A stretch of DNA of 64,000 nucleotides from Prevotella sp. CAG:732. GTDB lineage: Bacteria > Bacteroidota > Bacteroidia > Bacteroidales > Bacteroidaceae. How positions within the stretch are numbered: the stretch's first letter is position 1; every line of letters begins with the position of its first letter. The notes under the pieces are model-generated. The model searched no databases. It worked only from the letters and a program-made list of their open reading frames with translations, and was not told the DNA's origin. Below are positions 1 through 8,944 of the stretch, piece by piece. The translations under genes and the position numbers were made by a program. Location of the stretch: assembly GCA_000436035.1 (NCBI GenBank), contig FR893256.1:1334-65333 (forward strand), given 5' to 3'.

Positions 1-421
1 CGCTCTTATCAGAGAGTTGCCCCATGCTCGTAGAACCATGCTTGGCACGATAAGGGTTGATCCAGGCATGCAGCTCCATCCCTCGCTGATGGCATTGCTC
101 CACCATCCATGCCAAAGGGTCCCAATAAGGTGATGGTGCCTTGCCCTGCACACCTGTCAAGAATTTGCTCCAAGGCTCCAAGTCACTTTCATAGAGGGCA
201 TCGCATTCCGCTCTCACTTGGAAGATGATGGCATTCACACCGTCCTTTTGAAGTTCATCCAATTGGTTGCTGAGCATAGATTGTATCTCTTGTGTGCTCT
301 TTCCCATGAATTGTCCATTGACGCATTGAATCCATGCGCCACGAAACTCACGTTTGTTTTGTGCCGTCATTCCCAAAGTCAGTGCTAGGGCGATGACGAA
401 GGTTACTAGTCTTTTATACAT
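1..421 (-). CDS. Glycosyl hydrolase-like family 10 (GHL10/DUF187) protein, 5' part only
   Basis: About 140 N-terminal codons are present; the rest lies beyond the left edge. The start at 419-421 is followed by a Sec signal peptide (MYKRL, hydrophobic core, cut near TAQ-N). The mature part opens with EFRGAWIQ and continues with a bundle aimed at a Q-x-R barrel core (AIIFQVRAECDALY) and an HAWINPYRA segment. These are characteristic of the YngK-type GHL10 TIM barrel, proposed to act on cell-wall or exogenous polysaccharides. It is probably secreted to the periplasm or outer membrane. The exact substrate cannot be told. The adjacent UPF0126 gene ends 70 bp upstream on the same strand. Confidence 0.8.
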   Translation of the reverse strand, partial: MYKRLVTFVIALALTLGMTAQNKREFRGAWIQCVNGQFMGKSTQEIQSMLSNQLDELQKDGVNAIIFQVRAECDALYESDLEPWSKFLTGVQGKAPSPYWDPLAWMVEQCHQRGMELHAWINPYRAKHGSTSMGQLSDKS

Positions 422-490
422 TTTTATTTAAGTTTTATAATTTCAGATTCATCAAGTGCCATTAGAAAGATGGCAGATGAAGGCGACTCA

Positions 491-1129
491 TTATTCTTCG
501 TCCCTCAACTTCGGGAGCGATATGTGGTATCTTACAGCCAAGAATCGGATAAAGCAAACGATGACAAAGGAAGCGATGACCGTGAAATACACACTGATAC
601 CCAGCCATGTCATACCCCAATAGGTCAATCCACCCAGCACACATGCCATGGCGTAGATTTCCTTTCGGAAAATCACTGGTTCCTCATTCAGCAAGACATC
701 TCTGATGACACCACCTGCTGCTCCTGTGATGCAACCCATGATGATGGCAACCCAAAAAGGGAAACCACAATCCAACGTTTTTTGAATACCGGCTATATTG
801 AATAATGCCAAGCCTAAGGTATCGAAGAGGAACCATGTGTTGTCCAAACGTTTCAGGTAGTTGTGACAAACGATAACGACGCATTGGGCGAACAGCGTAC
901 ATATCATGTAGATAGGACTGAGCATCCAGAAAGGACGCACACCCAGCATTACGTCTCGAATGGTTCCACCGCCAATGGCGACAGCGATTCCACACACAAA
1001 TCCTCCTAGCCAATCGTAATGCTTGCTCGCTGCAAGTCGGATGCCTGACAGAGCAAAGGCAAATGTTCCGATAAACTCGATGAATCTTTGCAGGTTCATC
1101 ACAAATTCTTGGTCTTGTTCTATGATCAT
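491..1129 (-). CDS. TRIC/UPF0126 family membrane protein (putative cation channel)
   Basis: Seven-helix inner-membrane protein made of two repeats, each with the glycine-rich element typical of the UPF0126/YvgT family: GGGTIRDVMLG in the first and GAAGGVIRDVLL in the second. Bacterial members are homologous to TRIC trimeric intracellular cation channels, so a monovalent cation (K+/Na+) channel is the likely role, but physiology in bacteria is unclear. I chose the Met at 1127-1129 because an AG-rich sequence (AAAGAGAAGAA) lies directly upstream. The longer reading to 1171 would overlap the end of rarA by 20 bp. The protein is about 212 aa, normal for the family. Confidence 0.85.
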   Translation of the reverse strand: MIIEQDQEFVMNLQRFIEFIGTFAFALSGIRLAASKHYDWLGGFVCGIAVAIGGGTIRDVMLGVRPFWMLSPIYMICTLFAQCVVIVCHNYLKRLDNTWFLFDTLGLALFNIAGIQKTLDCGFPFWVAIIMGCITGAAGGVIRDVLLNEEPVIFRKEIYAMACVLGGLTYWGMTWLGISVYFTVIASFVIVCFIRFLAVRYHISLPKLRDEE

Positions 1130-1151
1130 TTCTTCTCTTTTAGAATGTTGT

Positions 1152-2426
1152 TTATTCCTTGAATCGATCACCCCAGCATGTCACCATCCAGTTGTATAGT
1201 TTGTCTTCTGCTGGCGAATGCTGTCCATGCCAAAATCTCTCGCTTTGGATTTCATTAGGCAGATACTGTTGTGGAGTGAAATGCCCAGGATAATCATGAG
1301 GATACTTATAGCCGTCATGATACCCCAGTTCTGCCATCAACTTGGTAGGAGCATTCCTGATATGCAGAGGCACTGGAAGATTACCTGTTTCTCTTACCTT
1401 TGCCAAGGCTGCGTCGATGCCAAGGTAAGCACTGTTGCTCTTCGGACTCGTCGCTAGATAAACCACAGCCTCTGCCAAGGCTATGCGTGCTTCGGGCCAA
1501 CCTATCTTCATTACTGTGTCGAAGGCGGCATTGGCAAGCAGAAGGGCATTGGGATTCGCCAGTCCTACATCCTCGCTGGCACTGATGACGATTCTTCGTG
1601 CGATAAACTGAGGGTCTTCGCCTCCTTCTATCATCCTTGCCATCCAATACAAGGCGGCATCGGGGTCGCTGCCTCGTATGCTCTTGATGAAGGCAGAGAT
1701 GATGTCATAGTGCATGTCGCCTTGTTTGTCGTAAGCAAGCGGATTCTGTTGCAATCGTTCCTCTACCATCTTGTCGGTGATGACGATGTGATCGGAGCCA
1801 GCCGATTCCACTACCAACTCTAGGATGTTGAGCAATTTGCGAGCATCTCCACCGCTATATCTCATCATCGCCCCAGTCTCTTCGAGTGTAATGTCTTTCT
1901 CCTTCAGTTCTACGTCCTGTGTGATGGCTCTATGAAGCAATTCTTGCAGGTCATCCTTGTTGAGTGACTTCAGTACATAGAGCTGACAGCGTGAAAGCAA
2001 TGGGCGTATCACCTCGAAAGAGGGATTCTCTGTCGTGGCACCGATAAGGGTGACGATGCCTTTCTCGACCGCTCCCAACAGAGAATCTTGCTGACTCTTG
2101 GAGAATCGGTGAATCTCATCTATAAATAATATAGGTGAAGCAGAGTTGAAGAATCGTCCGTTCTTGGCTCTTTCTATCACCTCTCGTACATCCTTCACTC
2201 CACTAGTTACGGCACTCAGGGTATAGAAAGGCACCTTCAGGGTTTGAGCCACGATTTGAGCTAGCGTGGTCTTTCCCACTCCAGGAGGACCCCAGAGGAT
2301 GAAAGACGAGATGCGTCCTGCGTCAATCATCTTGCGCATGATGGCACCCTCGCCCACCAAGTGCTTCTGTCCTACATATTCATCGAGAGACCTAGGTCTC
2401 ATTCTTTCTGCTAGAGGTTCACTCAT
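1152..2426 (-). CDS. rarA: Replication-associated recombination protein A (RarA/MgsA AAA+ ATPase)
   Basis: 424-aa AAA+ ATPase of the clamp-loader clade. It acts at stalled replication forks and ssDNA gaps. Visible motifs: N-terminal MRPRSLDEYVGQ box, Walker A GPPGVGKT (residues 46-53), Walker B LFIDEIH (100-106), sensor-1 region IGATTENPSFEV and arginine-finger segment LLSRCQ. The C-terminal half holds the tetramerisation helices ending in the conserved GYKYPHDYPGHF region. Length is normal. It is followed closely by the UPF0126 gene and could be cotranscribed with it. Confidence 0.95.
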   Translation of the reverse strand: MSEPLAERMRPRSLDEYVGQKHLVGEGAIMRKMIDAGRISSFILWGPPGVGKTTLAQIVAQTLKVPFYTLSAVTSGVKDVREVIERAKNGRFFNSASPILFIDEIHRFSKSQQDSLLGAVEKGIVTLIGATTENPSFEVIRPLLSRCQLYVLKSLNKDDLQELLHRAITQDVELKEKDITLEETGAMMRYSGGDARKLLNILELVVESAGSDHIVITDKMVEERLQQNPLAYDKQGDMHYDIISAFIKSIRGSDPDAALYWMARMIEGGEDPQFIARRIVISASEDVGLANPNALLLANAAFDTVMKIGWPEARIALAEAVVYLATSPKSNSAYLGIDAALAKVRETGNLPVPLHIRNAPTKLMAELGYHDGYKYPHDYPGHFTPQQYLPNEIQSERFWHGQHSPAEDKLYNWMVTCWGDRFKE

Positions 2427-2495
2427 TTCTTTTCTCCTTAGTTTACATTAGTTGTTTCCTATTCTTGATAGATGGCTTTCTATGAAGATAGGATT

Positions 2496-3722
2496 CTATA
2501 TGCCCATCAATTTCTCCAATGCGATGACACTCTGGTTGTAGTCGTTGATGGCTGCGGCTTTCTTCATGTGGAAGTCGGTACAATTCTTGAGGGCTTCCAT
2601 GTATTCGATATAGGAGATTTCACCATTCTCATACTCCAGTCCGCTCAGTCTCTCCAACTCCTTGTCTTTCTCGGCACCTTCCTCTTGGTAGTATTTCATA
2701 CGCACAAAAGTAGAGTTGCATTTGCTCAAAGCAGCCAGATACTCACGCTGCTTGGCTTGCTGCTCTTGCTTCATTTCCAACTCGGCGATCTCACGGTCTC
2801 TCTTTGCCGCCTTCACCTTAGCCTTGGTAGCGCCATAGAAGAGAGGAACACCCACACCAACCTCGAATCCGAAGAAGTTGCCTTCTTTAAATCGACTTCT
2901 ATCTACATTGTATGGGTTCCAAGAGGAAATGACCAACTGGTTGCGTAGAGCCAAACTCAAATTGGGTGCATAGCCATTTTTGGCTACCGATACAGCCTTG
3001 TCGGCTACCGTGATGCGATCCTGTGCCAACTGTCCATCGGGAGTCTGACCATAGTTGAAGCCCTTCTGCACGAAGTCGAGGGGTTGCATGGAGTGGTCGG
3101 CAGGAGTGATGGTTTCATTAGAGTTGATCAAGCTAGCCAATTGCAGCTGGCATCCCTCGATATTACTCATAGCCGATGCTATCTCCAACTCATTCTCTCG
3201 GTGCATACGTTCTGCGGCGAGTTGCTCTAGTTTGCGAGTCTCACCAGCCTTCATCTTGCTAGTAGCCGTAGCCATATATCTGTCGAGGATGCTGTCTTGT
3301 CTTTGCAACAAGTGGAGCACCTCATTCTCATATACCAGTTGATGATACGCACTGCGCACCTCGCTCGTCAAATCTTGCTTGGTCACATTGAGACGGCTTC
3401 TTTCCATCTGTGTCTCCGCCTTCAATTGCTTGTGTCGGGCGATATAGACCGTAGGAAACTCGATGCCTTGTGAAACGCTGAGCGCATTGTCGGTATTACC
3501 ACCAGAAGATGGGTCTTGCGACAAGGCTACTTCCGTCTTATCCACATCCCAAGCAGTGCCTTGCAGATTTTTGGCTCTTTCCACCGATTTCTCGGCTACC
3601 TTGATCTGGTAGCTCTCTTTCATGGCCATGTCGAGGCACTCCTTTAAGCTCATCGTCTTGGTCTGTGCCATAGCTCCTTGTGCTAAGCACGCCAGTGCGA
3701 AACTCATTAAAATCTTGTTCAT
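2496..3722 (-). CDS. TolC/CusC-type outer membrane efflux channel of metal RND pump
   Basis: 408-aa outer membrane factor with signal peptide (MNKILMSFALACLAQGAMAQ). Two long heptad-rich helical stretches (about residues 100-200 and 300-390) form the periplasmic alpha-barrel expected for the TolC/CzcC family. It is the last gene of a four-gene run (small His-rich protein, adaptor, RND pump, channel) on one strand, 71 bp after the pump gene, so it should be the outer exit duct of that tripartite metal efflux system. It is slightly shorter than E. coli TolC, as usual for CzcC-type proteins in Bacteroidota. Confidence 0.88.
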   Translation of the reverse strand: MNKILMSFALACLAQGAMAQTKTMSLKECLDMAMKESYQIKVAEKSVERAKNLQGTAWDVDKTEVALSQDPSSGGNTDNALSVSQGIEFPTVYIARHKQLKAETQMERSRLNVTKQDLTSEVRSAYHQLVYENEVLHLLQRQDSILDRYMATATSKMKAGETRKLEQLAAERMHRENELEIASAMSNIEGCQLQLASLINSNETITPADHSMQPLDFVQKGFNYGQTPDGQLAQDRITVADKAVSVAKNGYAPNLSLALRNQLVISSWNPYNVDRSRFKEGNFFGFEVGVGVPLFYGATKAKVKAAKRDREIAELEMKQEQQAKQREYLAALSKCNSTFVRMKYYQEEGAEKDKELERLSGLEYENGEISYIEYMEALKNCTDFHMKKAAAINDYNQSVIALEKLMGI

Positions 3723-3793
3723 TCTTTGTTCTACTGTTTATAAATACTGTTCATCTGTTGTTTATAGATGCAGCCTTCCCTCTAGCCTGGCGC

Positions 3794-6700
3794 TCACCTC
3801 TTGGTGAATGTCTTGTAGATGGCAGGCAGTACGAGCAGAGTCAACAGAGTGGATGTTATCAAACCACCGATGACCACTGTTGCCAGAGGTCGCTGCACCT
3901 CTGCGCCATCACCCTGTGAGAGTGCCATAGGAAGGAAACCCATGGATGCCACCAAGGCGGTCATCAGTACTGGACGTAGTCGAATCATACAACTGTCCAT
4001 GATACGCTGATGGATGATGCCTCCCTTGCTTTCGTTCCCTGTCTCATGAGCCATTTGCTCTTTCTGCAACAGGTTAATCTGTCCGATGAGCACGATGCCA
4101 TTGAGTACAGCCACACCAAAGAGAGCGATGAATCCTACACCTGCCGAGATGGAGAATGGCATACCTCTGAGCCACAATGCCCAGATTCCACCGATGGCTG
4201 CCAGCGGAATGGCAGAGAAGACAAACAACGACTCCCTTACATTCTTCACCGTCGCATAGAGCAACAGCAAGATGACGATGAGAGCTATCGGCACGACTAT
4301 CATCAGTCGATGAGTTGCACTCTGCAAGTTCTTGATCTCGCCACCATACGTATAGTAATATCCCTCAGGTAGTTTCAACTTCTTATCGAGCAAACTCTGA
4401 ATCTCATCCACCGTACTCTGTACATCACGTCCCTTCACATTGAAGCCCACATAGATGCGACGAGCGCCATCTTCATGCGAGATTTGAGCAGGAGCCGGTG
4501 CGTAGGTAATATCTGCTACCTGACTGAGCGGAATCGTGCTCAGGCTTCCACCTTCTACGCTGTCATCGCTGCCTGTATCAGTCGAAGTTGTCACAGGGAT
4601 GGCGAGGCTCCTCAGCGATTCCACATCTCTCATGTCCTTGTCCATACGAAGGACGAGGTCGAATTTTTTCTCACCCTCAAAGATGGCACCAGCCACGCTT
4701 CCAGCGAAGGTTGTCTCTAATATTTGATTAACGTCATCGACAGAAATTCCAAACTCTGCCAAACGCTCATGATCGTATGTCACTTGAATTTGAGGCAAGC
4801 CAGACACTTGTTCCACGCTGACTCCACTCACGCCACGTACGCCGCTGATGAGTTTCTCGACCTTTCCTGCTTCATCAGTCAAAGTACTGAGATCGTCACC
4901 AAATATCTTGATGGCTACATCCTGCTTGATACCAGTGAGCAACTCGTTGTTGCGCATTTGAATCGGTTGCGAGATTTCTGCTTCTAGTCCTGGGATGTTA
5001 TGGAGGGTCTCCTCCATCTTCTCCATCAGTTCGTCGGTGGTCTCTGCCGTGGTCCATTCTGCCTTTGGCTTCAGTGAAACCATAATGTCGGCTCTTTCCA
5101 CTGGCATCGGGTCCGTAGGAATCTCTGCGCTTCCGATGCGGCTCACCACTTGCTTGATTTCTGGATACTCTGCCTTCAAGAGTTTCTCAGCCTTGGTACA
5201 ACTCTCCACCATCTGCGGTAACGATGTGCCTTGTGCCATACTCATTTCCACGGCAAAGTCGCCTTCTTCCAAACTAGGGATGAACTCGCCACCTAAGAAC
5301 TTAAAACCGACGATGCTCATACAGAACAGAGCGACGGCTCCTGTAATGACATTCTTGTTTTGTGCCAATACCCAGTTGAGTACCGGACGATACCATCCTT
5401 GTAATTTCCTGATCATGCGGTCGGAGAAGGTATCTTGTTTCTGTGCTTTCTTGCTCAGGAAGACGCAACTCGCCATTGGCACATAGGTAAGCGAAAGGAT
5501 GAAGGCTCCCAATATCGCAAAGAATACGGTGAGCGCCATCGGACGAAACATCTTTCCCTCGATGCCCACCAAGCTCATCAGTGGCACATACACAATCATA
5601 ATCATAATCTCACCGAAGGCAGCGCTCTGTCGAATGCGTGAAGCGGAGAAGTGAACTTCTTCGTCCATCTCTGCTTGCGTCAGCCTGAATGGCTTATGGG
5701 CTACCAGACATGTTTGTGCTCTCTTAGAGACACTCTCTTGCGAGAAATTCTTATTATTAATATGTGTAACGACAGCCTCCACTATGATAACTGCCGAATC
5801 GACTATCATTCCGAAGTCGATGGCTCCCAGGCTCATCAAATTTCCGTCAATGTCAAAAGTACGCATCATACCAAAGGCGAAGAGCATACTGAGCGGTATG
5901 ACGCTAGCTACGACAAGACCTGCCCGCCAATTTCCGAGGAAGATGATGAGCACGAAGATGACAATCAGACCGCCCTCGATGAGGTTGTGTGCAATGGTGC
6001 CTTCTACTCTATCTACAAGATTGGTACGATCGATGAACGGCTCGATGATCACTCCCTCAGGCAATGATTTTTGTATCTGCTTGATACGTTCCTTCACGTT
6101 TTTGCTCACTTCTTGGAAGTTCTCTCCCTTGAGCATGATGGCGATACCTGCCACCACTTCTCCCTCACCATTTCGGGTGACAGCACCGAAGCGAGTAGCA
6201 TGCCCCTCCTGTACCTTGGCGATGTCGCCTATCTTGACAGGCACACCCCCAATGGTTTTTACGGTGATGTTGGCGATGTCATCCAATGTCTTTGCCACAC
6301 CAATACCTCGAATGTAGTATTGGTTGGAGTTCTGCTCGATGTAGCTACCTCCAGTATTGGCATTGTTCTTCTCCAAGGCATTGAACACCTCTGATACCAT
6401 GATGCTATTGGCATTCAGTTGGTCGGTGTTGATAGCCACTTCGTATTGCTTCACAAATCCACCCCATCCACTCACTTCGGCGACACCGGGTGTGCCAGAG
6501 AGTTGTTTCCTGACGATCCAGTCTTGGATGGTTCTCAGTTCAGAGAGAGAGTATTTGTTCTCATATCCTTTCTTTGCTCTCACGGTGTAGTGATATATCT
6601 CTCCGAGTGCCGTGGCTACCGGCCCCAGTTCTGTGTTCGTATTTTTAGGCAGGTCCTTCACAGTCTCCTCCAGCATCTCGTTTACTTGTGAGCGGGCCCA

Positions 6701-7012
6701 ATAGATGTCTGCATCATCGTCGAAGACGAGGGTAATAACAGAAAGTCCACTGCGTGAAATACTTCTCCTCTCCTCCAATCGAGGGATGTTGGCCAGAGCC
6801 ATCTCGATAGGAGTGGTGATATATTGCTCCACTTCTTGCGCACCGAGCGATGGTGCTTGGGTGATGACTTGCACCTGGTTGTCTGTGATGTCGGGTGTGG
6901 AGTCGAAAGGTAAGCGCGACAAAGACCATGCACCCCATGCAATGAGGGCTATGGTAAGTACTCCTATTACCAACTTATGTTGGATAGAGTATGTGATAAG
7001 TTTCTGAAACAT
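3794..7012 (-). CDS. CusA/CzcA family heavy-metal efflux RND transporter
   Basis: 1072-aa inner-membrane RND pump. The HME-family signature in TM4 is clear: AIDFGMIVDSAVIIVE around residues 399-414, giving the D/D/E proton-relay triad. Two large periplasmic loops follow TM1 and TM7, and 12 TM segments are readable. It should export a divalent or monovalent metal (Zn/Co/Cd or Cu/Ag); which one cannot be decided from motifs alone. It lies between the adaptor gene (46 bp upstream) and the outer-membrane channel gene. In many Bacteroidota this pump is fused to its TolC partner; here they are separate genes. Confidence 0.93.
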   Translation of the reverse strand: MFQKLITYSIQHKLVIGVLTIALIAWGAWSLSRLPFDSTPDITDNQVQVITQAPSLGAQEVEQYITTPIEMALANIPRLEERRSISRSGLSVITLVFDDDADIYWARSQVNEMLEETVKDLPKNTNTELGPVATALGEIYHYTVRAKKGYENKYSLSELRTIQDWIVRKQLSGTPGVAEVSGWGGFVKQYEVAINTDQLNANSIMVSEVFNALEKNNANTGGSYIEQNSNQYYIRGIGVAKTLDDIANITVKTIGGVPVKIGDIAKVQEGHATRFGAVTRNGEGEVVAGIAIMLKGENFQEVSKNVKERIKQIQKSLPEGVIIEPFIDRTNLVDRVEGTIAHNLIEGGLIVIFVLIIFLGNWRAGLVVASVIPLSMLFAFGMMRTFDIDGNLMSLGAIDFGMIVDSAVIIVEAVVTHINNKNFSQESVSKRAQTCLVAHKPFRLTQAEMDEEVHFSASRIRQSAAFGEIMIMIVYVPLMSLVGIEGKMFRPMALTVFFAILGAFILSLTYVPMASCVFLSKKAQKQDTFSDRMIRKLQGWYRPVLNWVLAQNKNVITGAVALFCMSIVGFKFLGGEFIPSLEEGDFAVEMSMAQGTSLPQMVESCTKAEKLLKAEYPEIKQVVSRIGSAEIPTDPMPVERADIMVSLKPKAEWTTAETTDELMEKMEETLHNIPGLEAEISQPIQMRNNELLTGIKQDVAIKIFGDDLSTLTDEAGKVEKLISGVRGVSGVSVEQVSGLPQIQVTYDHERLAEFGISVDDVNQILETTFAGSVAGAIFEGEKKFDLVLRMDKDMRDVESLRSLAIPVTTSTDTGSDDSVEGGSLSTIPLSQVADITYAPAPAQISHEDGARRIYVGFNVKGRDVQSTVDEIQSLLDKKLKLPEGYYYTYGGEIKNLQSATHRLMIVVPIALIVILLLLYATVKNVRESLFVFSAIPLAAIGGIWALWLRGMPFSISAGVGFIALFGVAVLNGIVLIGQINLLQKEQMAHETGNESKGGIIHQRIMDSCMIRLRPVLMTALVASMGFLPMALSQGDGAEVQRPLATVVIGGLITSTLLTLLVLPAIYKTFTKR

Positions 7013-7058
7013 AATCTCTTGGTTTTGTTTGATTGATGTATGTCTTAACCTTTAGAGA

Positions 7059-8243
7059 TTAGTCTTCCTCACCATGGTCGCCCGTAAGCGAAGCTAGGTA
7101 GAAAGCATTATCTGTCACTATCTTCTGTCCTTTCTTGAGGTGCTTGCACAGCGCCACCTCTGTATATCCATTGTTGCTGACACCTGTAGTCACCTCATGG
7201 CGAGAGAAACTATAGGTACCACCCTTGGAATGCTGCTGATTGAGAGCGAAGACATATTGCTTGCCATCAGCACTGACAATCGCCTTGTCGGGCAAAGTTA
7301 TGCAGAGTTGTCTGCCTGTGGCTATCTGTCCCGACACATACATGCCCTCGAAAAGTTTGGCACCTCGCTTTGCATCCAACTTGACATGTACGGCAACGCT
7401 CTTTGTGCCTTTATTCAGGTACTGGTTCATACCATATACTCGTCCCGACAAGTTGACACCCGGTTGGTTGGTCAGACTCACCAATACTTGGTCGCCAACT
7501 TTCACCTTGGCAATGTCTTTTTCGAAAACGTTGAGATCGCATTCCACTGCATGGTTGTTGCGTATCTTCATCAGTGGAGTCTGCATGTCTGCATAACTTC
7601 CCAGGGATGCTTGCATGTCGCTTACAGTGCCACTGATAGGCGCACGGAGTGGGAAAACGGTGGTAAACTTACCTTTTGCGACCTCCTTAGTAGAGATGCC
7701 CATCTGTTGGAGTTGGCGACCTGTGCCCAAGAGGTTGGCTTGTGCCACCTTGTAGTTTTTCTCAGACATTTGCAGCGTTTTCTTGATGCCAGCGCCAGCT
7801 GATGCTAGTGTTTTCTGGCGGTCTAGTTCCAAACGTGCCATTTCGCTTTCCTTATAGGCAGTATAATACTCTCGTTGAAGCGTCACGACATCCGTGTTCT
7901 CGATGGTGGCAACGACTTGTCCTCGGCTCACCATCTGTCCTTCCTTGACATATACATTCTTCACGATGCCACCCATCAAGGACGATACATTTCCCATGTC
8001 TTGCGCTCTTAGGACGAGGGAGCCATTGACATGCAACATAGCATCCATCTCTCTCTCTTGAGCCTCGCCCATCTTCAGATCGACGGCTTTCACTTGTTTC
8101 TCACTCAGAGGAATATTTTGGAAATCAATCTCTTCCTCTTGGTTTTCACTCTCTGAGGTTTCAGCCTTGCTCTGTGAGAGGAAGGAGAAACCCACAAATG
8201 TGATGACTGTCAAAGCAGCCACCAAAATGAATCTTTTAATCAT
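7059..8243 (-). CDS. CusB/CzcB-type periplasmic adaptor (membrane fusion protein)
   Basis: 394-aa adaptor linking the RND pump to the outer-membrane channel. The start at 8241-8243 is preferred because it begins a proper membrane anchor (MIKRFILVAALTVITFVGFSF); the reading frame remains open 26 codons further upstream, but that segment is not signal-like. Domains: anchor (1-25), barrel-sandwich/lipoyl halves (GGIVKNVYVKEGQMVSRGQ and APISGTVSDMQ), alpha-hairpin between them, then beta-barrel and membrane-proximal domains. No obvious extra metal-binding His/Met tail is seen. The order small protein-adaptor-pump-channel supports one operon. Confidence 0.9.
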   Translation of the reverse strand: MIKRFILVAALTVITFVGFSFLSQSKAETSESENQEEEIDFQNIPLSEKQVKAVDLKMGEAQEREMDAMLHVNGSLVLRAQDMGNVSSLMGGIVKNVYVKEGQMVSRGQVVATIENTDVVTLQREYYTAYKESEMARLELDRQKTLASAGAGIKKTLQMSEKNYKVAQANLLGTGRQLQQMGISTKEVAKGKFTTVFPLRAPISGTVSDMQASLGSYADMQTPLMKIRNNHAVECDLNVFEKDIAKVKVGDQVLVSLTNQPGVNLSGRVYGMNQYLNKGTKSVAVHVKLDAKRGAKLFEGMYVSGQIATGRQLCITLPDKAIVSADGKQYVFALNQQHSKGGTYSFSRHEVTTGVSNNGYTEVALCKHLKKGQKIVTDNAFYLASLTGDHGEED

Positions 8244-8336
8244 GTTTTTCTTGTTTACTTGAATATTTTGCAATTCGGGTGCAAAGTTACTTGATTTTCC
8301 TTGCAACCTCGTTGCATACATATATACAACGATCTA

Positions 8337-8747
8337 TCAAGCCAAACAAGGAGGTCCTCGCCTATTGTAGCCAAGCCCCATATATTCGTGGAGCTGACTT
8401 GTGTTTTCTTGCCATGATACGATGACAAGACTCTTTAAGGGGAATAAAACAATATGAGAAGGTAGGACTGCCATCAAATGGTGTCCGCCATCGAAAATCT
8501 TCTGCTGGATGTTCTTGGCAACCTTGGCGTTGACGATGAACTGGTGCATCTGATGTACGCTGCATCCCTCATGCTCCTTTTCATGGTGTTCGGTATGTTC
8601 GTCGTTGGTGTTGCCGTCTTCAGCGCAACGTTGCTCTACGAAGCAGATGCGATTGAAATGATGATGATGGAGTACGACAGTAGAAAGCAACACGGAGCAT
8701 GTTGCCAACCATAGTGAATATATATATAATCTGCGTCTCATCATCAA
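8337..8747 (-). CDS. His-rich small membrane-anchored protein at head of metal-efflux operon
   Basis: 136 aa. An N-terminal hydrophobic segment (residues 8-27) is followed at once by four consecutive histidines and then by a periplasmic His/Glu/Cys-rich stretch (DEHTEHHEKEHEGCSVHQMHQ). The C-terminus ends GYNRRGPPCLA. First gene of the efflux operon, 93 bp before the adaptor, with its own strong promoter at 8801-8833. I infer a periplasmic metal-binding or metal-sensing accessory for the pump. Similar short His-rich proteins accompany CzcA-type operons in Bacteroidales; I cannot name the family with certainty. Confidence 0.75.
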   Translation of the reverse strand: MMMRRRLYIYSLWLATCSVLLSTVVLHHHHFNRICFVEQRCAEDGNTNDEHTEHHEKEHEGCSVHQMHQFIVNAKVAKNIQQKIFDGGHHLMAVLPSHIVLFPLKSLVIVSWQENTSQLHEYMGLGYNRRGPPCLA

Positions 8748-8800
8748 TAAAACTTGTGTATGAAATGGGCTCGTCTTGAACAGCCCACACTAAAGCCACT

Positions 8801-8833
8801 GCAAAGATACTATTTTCTCTTGTCTTCGCCAAA
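8801..8833 (-). promoter_or_regulatory. Bacteroidota-type promoter for the metal-efflux operon
   Basis: Read on the minus strand: TTTG (8830-8833), 20-nt spacer, TATCTTTGC (8801-8809). This matches the -33 TTTG / -7 TAnnTTTG consensus of the primary sigma factor exactly. The predicted transcript starts near 8795, about 48 nt before the His-rich gene. Confidence 0.75.
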
Positions 8834-8944
8834 TCCCAAGTCTGTTTTTTCGATTTTTTCAGCATATTCGCAAAATAGGTCCACTTTTATTACGCTATTT
8901 CCCAAAAACTTTATACTTTTGCGCTTGATTTAATTTAATTTGTC

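Noticed and set aside
3794..7012. Fusion of RND pump and TolC channel
   Set aside because: A stop codon and 71 bp separate the two, and the channel gene has its own signal peptide.
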